64,000 nucleotides of DNA, from NCBI GenBank assembly GCA_947177185.1, contig CAMWTJ010000002.1, forward strand, positions 47,312-111,311, given 5' to 3'. This document shows, in pieces, positions 63,652 to 64,000 of this stretch. The notes under the pieces are model-generated. The model was not told the origin of the DNA. It worked only from the letters and a program-made list of their open reading frames with translations, and did no database searches. Position 1 is the stretch's first letter. Every line of letters starts with the position of its first letter. This stretch comes from an uncultured Porphyromonadaceae bacterium. GTDB lineage: Bacteria > Bacteroidota > Bacteroidia > Bacteroidales > Muribaculaceae. Position numbers and translations under genes: made by a program.

Positions 63652-63998
63652 GAAAAGTTTTACCTTTGCAGAAAATAAAACTGCAATGGCATCATCGGTT
63701 TCCGGGACAAGACTGCCCATTGACTTCTGGATTTTCCTGCAATTTTCCCAGTCCTCTTTGGTGTGGTGCTCAATCTTGATGCTCCGCTTGATTACGAAGC
63801 GGATTAGCATACGCGCCATGCAGCGGTAGAAGAAACTGCTGTTCTTGTCCTGTATCAGTTCCTCGTTATAGCAACCATCAACTCCCAACTGTTGCCGAAG
63901 TACAACCACGCTAGTAATGCCGGAACAATGGATTCAGGTTTCTGTGACTGAAATTCATCCACAAGTTTAGCGGCGAGGTCGGAATCCTCCAACAGCTT
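63643..63998 (-). pseudogene. Partial minus-strand gene, probably frameshifted
   Basis: From the right edge a frame (63998 to about 63865) reads K-L-L-E-D-S-D-L-A-A-K-L-V-D-E-F and P-A-L-L-A-W-L-Y-F-G-N-S-W, then stops. An overlapping frame continues N-E-E-L-I-Q-D-K-N-S-S-F-F-Y-R-C-M-A-R-M-L to 63643. Together they look like the end of one gene with a frameshift near 63880. The product is not recognised. The beginning lies outside the window. Confidence 0.45.
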
Positions 63999-64000
63999 TT

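Noticed and set aside
1..64000. CRISPR array or rRNA genes
   Set aside because: No regularly spaced identical repeats and no rRNA sequence blocks were seen.

Overview
The window looks like a chromosome segment of a member of the Bacteroidales (phylum Bacteroidota). Visible support: repeated promoter elements of the TAnnTTTG (-7) type, a UpxY-type antiterminator heading a polysaccharide locus, a lipidated Omp85 protein of the TamL kind, a tyrosine recombinase of Bacteroides type (in ruins), and a thiamine operon headed by a TPP riboswitch. A Muribaculaceae-like gut commensal is a guess from gene content and the GC-rich core; no search was run.

Layout. 1-2730: tail of a priming sugar transferase convergent with a TamL-like outer-membrane assembly lipoprotein. 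2866-9196: TPP riboswitch and a tightly overlapping thiamine operon (thiS, a second ThiE/TenI-like gene, thiE, thiG, thiH, thiF, a methyltransferase, tenA, thiD), with no thiC. 9250-10566: ClC channel. 10636-16548 (minus strand): the promoter-proximal part of a polysaccharide locus, upxY, wecG-like, gmd, fucP-like, a fused nucleotidyltransferase/GHMP kinase, and fcl, pointing to GDP-fucose-type sugars. 16735-17771: yaaA and tRNA-Cys.

17.98-51.74 kb is the unusual part: over 30 genes, all on the plus strand, less GC-rich than their flanks, many overlapping by 1-23 bases. Module A (17,984-34,393) has a pair of related GTPases with a shared atypical motif, an M48-type metallopeptidase, a lipoprotein with Cys-pair motifs, a dynamin-like GTPase, a huge collagen-like/DUF4407-like membrane protein, a second large membrane protein, a membrane-linked GNAT and a TerB-like protein; it ends at a hairpin terminator. 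Module B (34,686-40,714) has its own promoter and starts with four tiny helical proteins, then a small membrane protein, a CbbX/SpoVK-type AAA ATPase, a DUF1232 protein and two zincin-like proteins. Module C (40,847-51,743) has a sigma-like factor, a pseudokinase-AAA fusion, two YbjN-like proteins, a WG-repeat membrane protein, a vWA protein, a Sir2-like enzyme, a PP2C phosphatase, another DUF1232 protein, an RSH (ppGpp) enzyme and a low-molecular-weight tyrosine phosphatase. I infer a signal-controlled, envelope-linked NTPase system for stress response or biological conflict. Its composition recalls Ter-type stress systems and the GTPase/vWA/AAA conflict systems described by comparative genomics, but I know of no description of this full assembly.

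51.87-57.58 kb returns mostly to core-like sequence (MFS drug exporter, WYL regulator, RtcB ligase) with an AT-richer insert of two exported proteins behind a long structured leader. 57.6-64 kb is decaying: a RavA/ViaA-type MoxR-vWA pair broken by a 5' deletion, a nonsense codon and frameshifts; a ruined tyrosine recombinase; two minus-strand genes of unknown function; and mobile-element remnants with in-frame stops.
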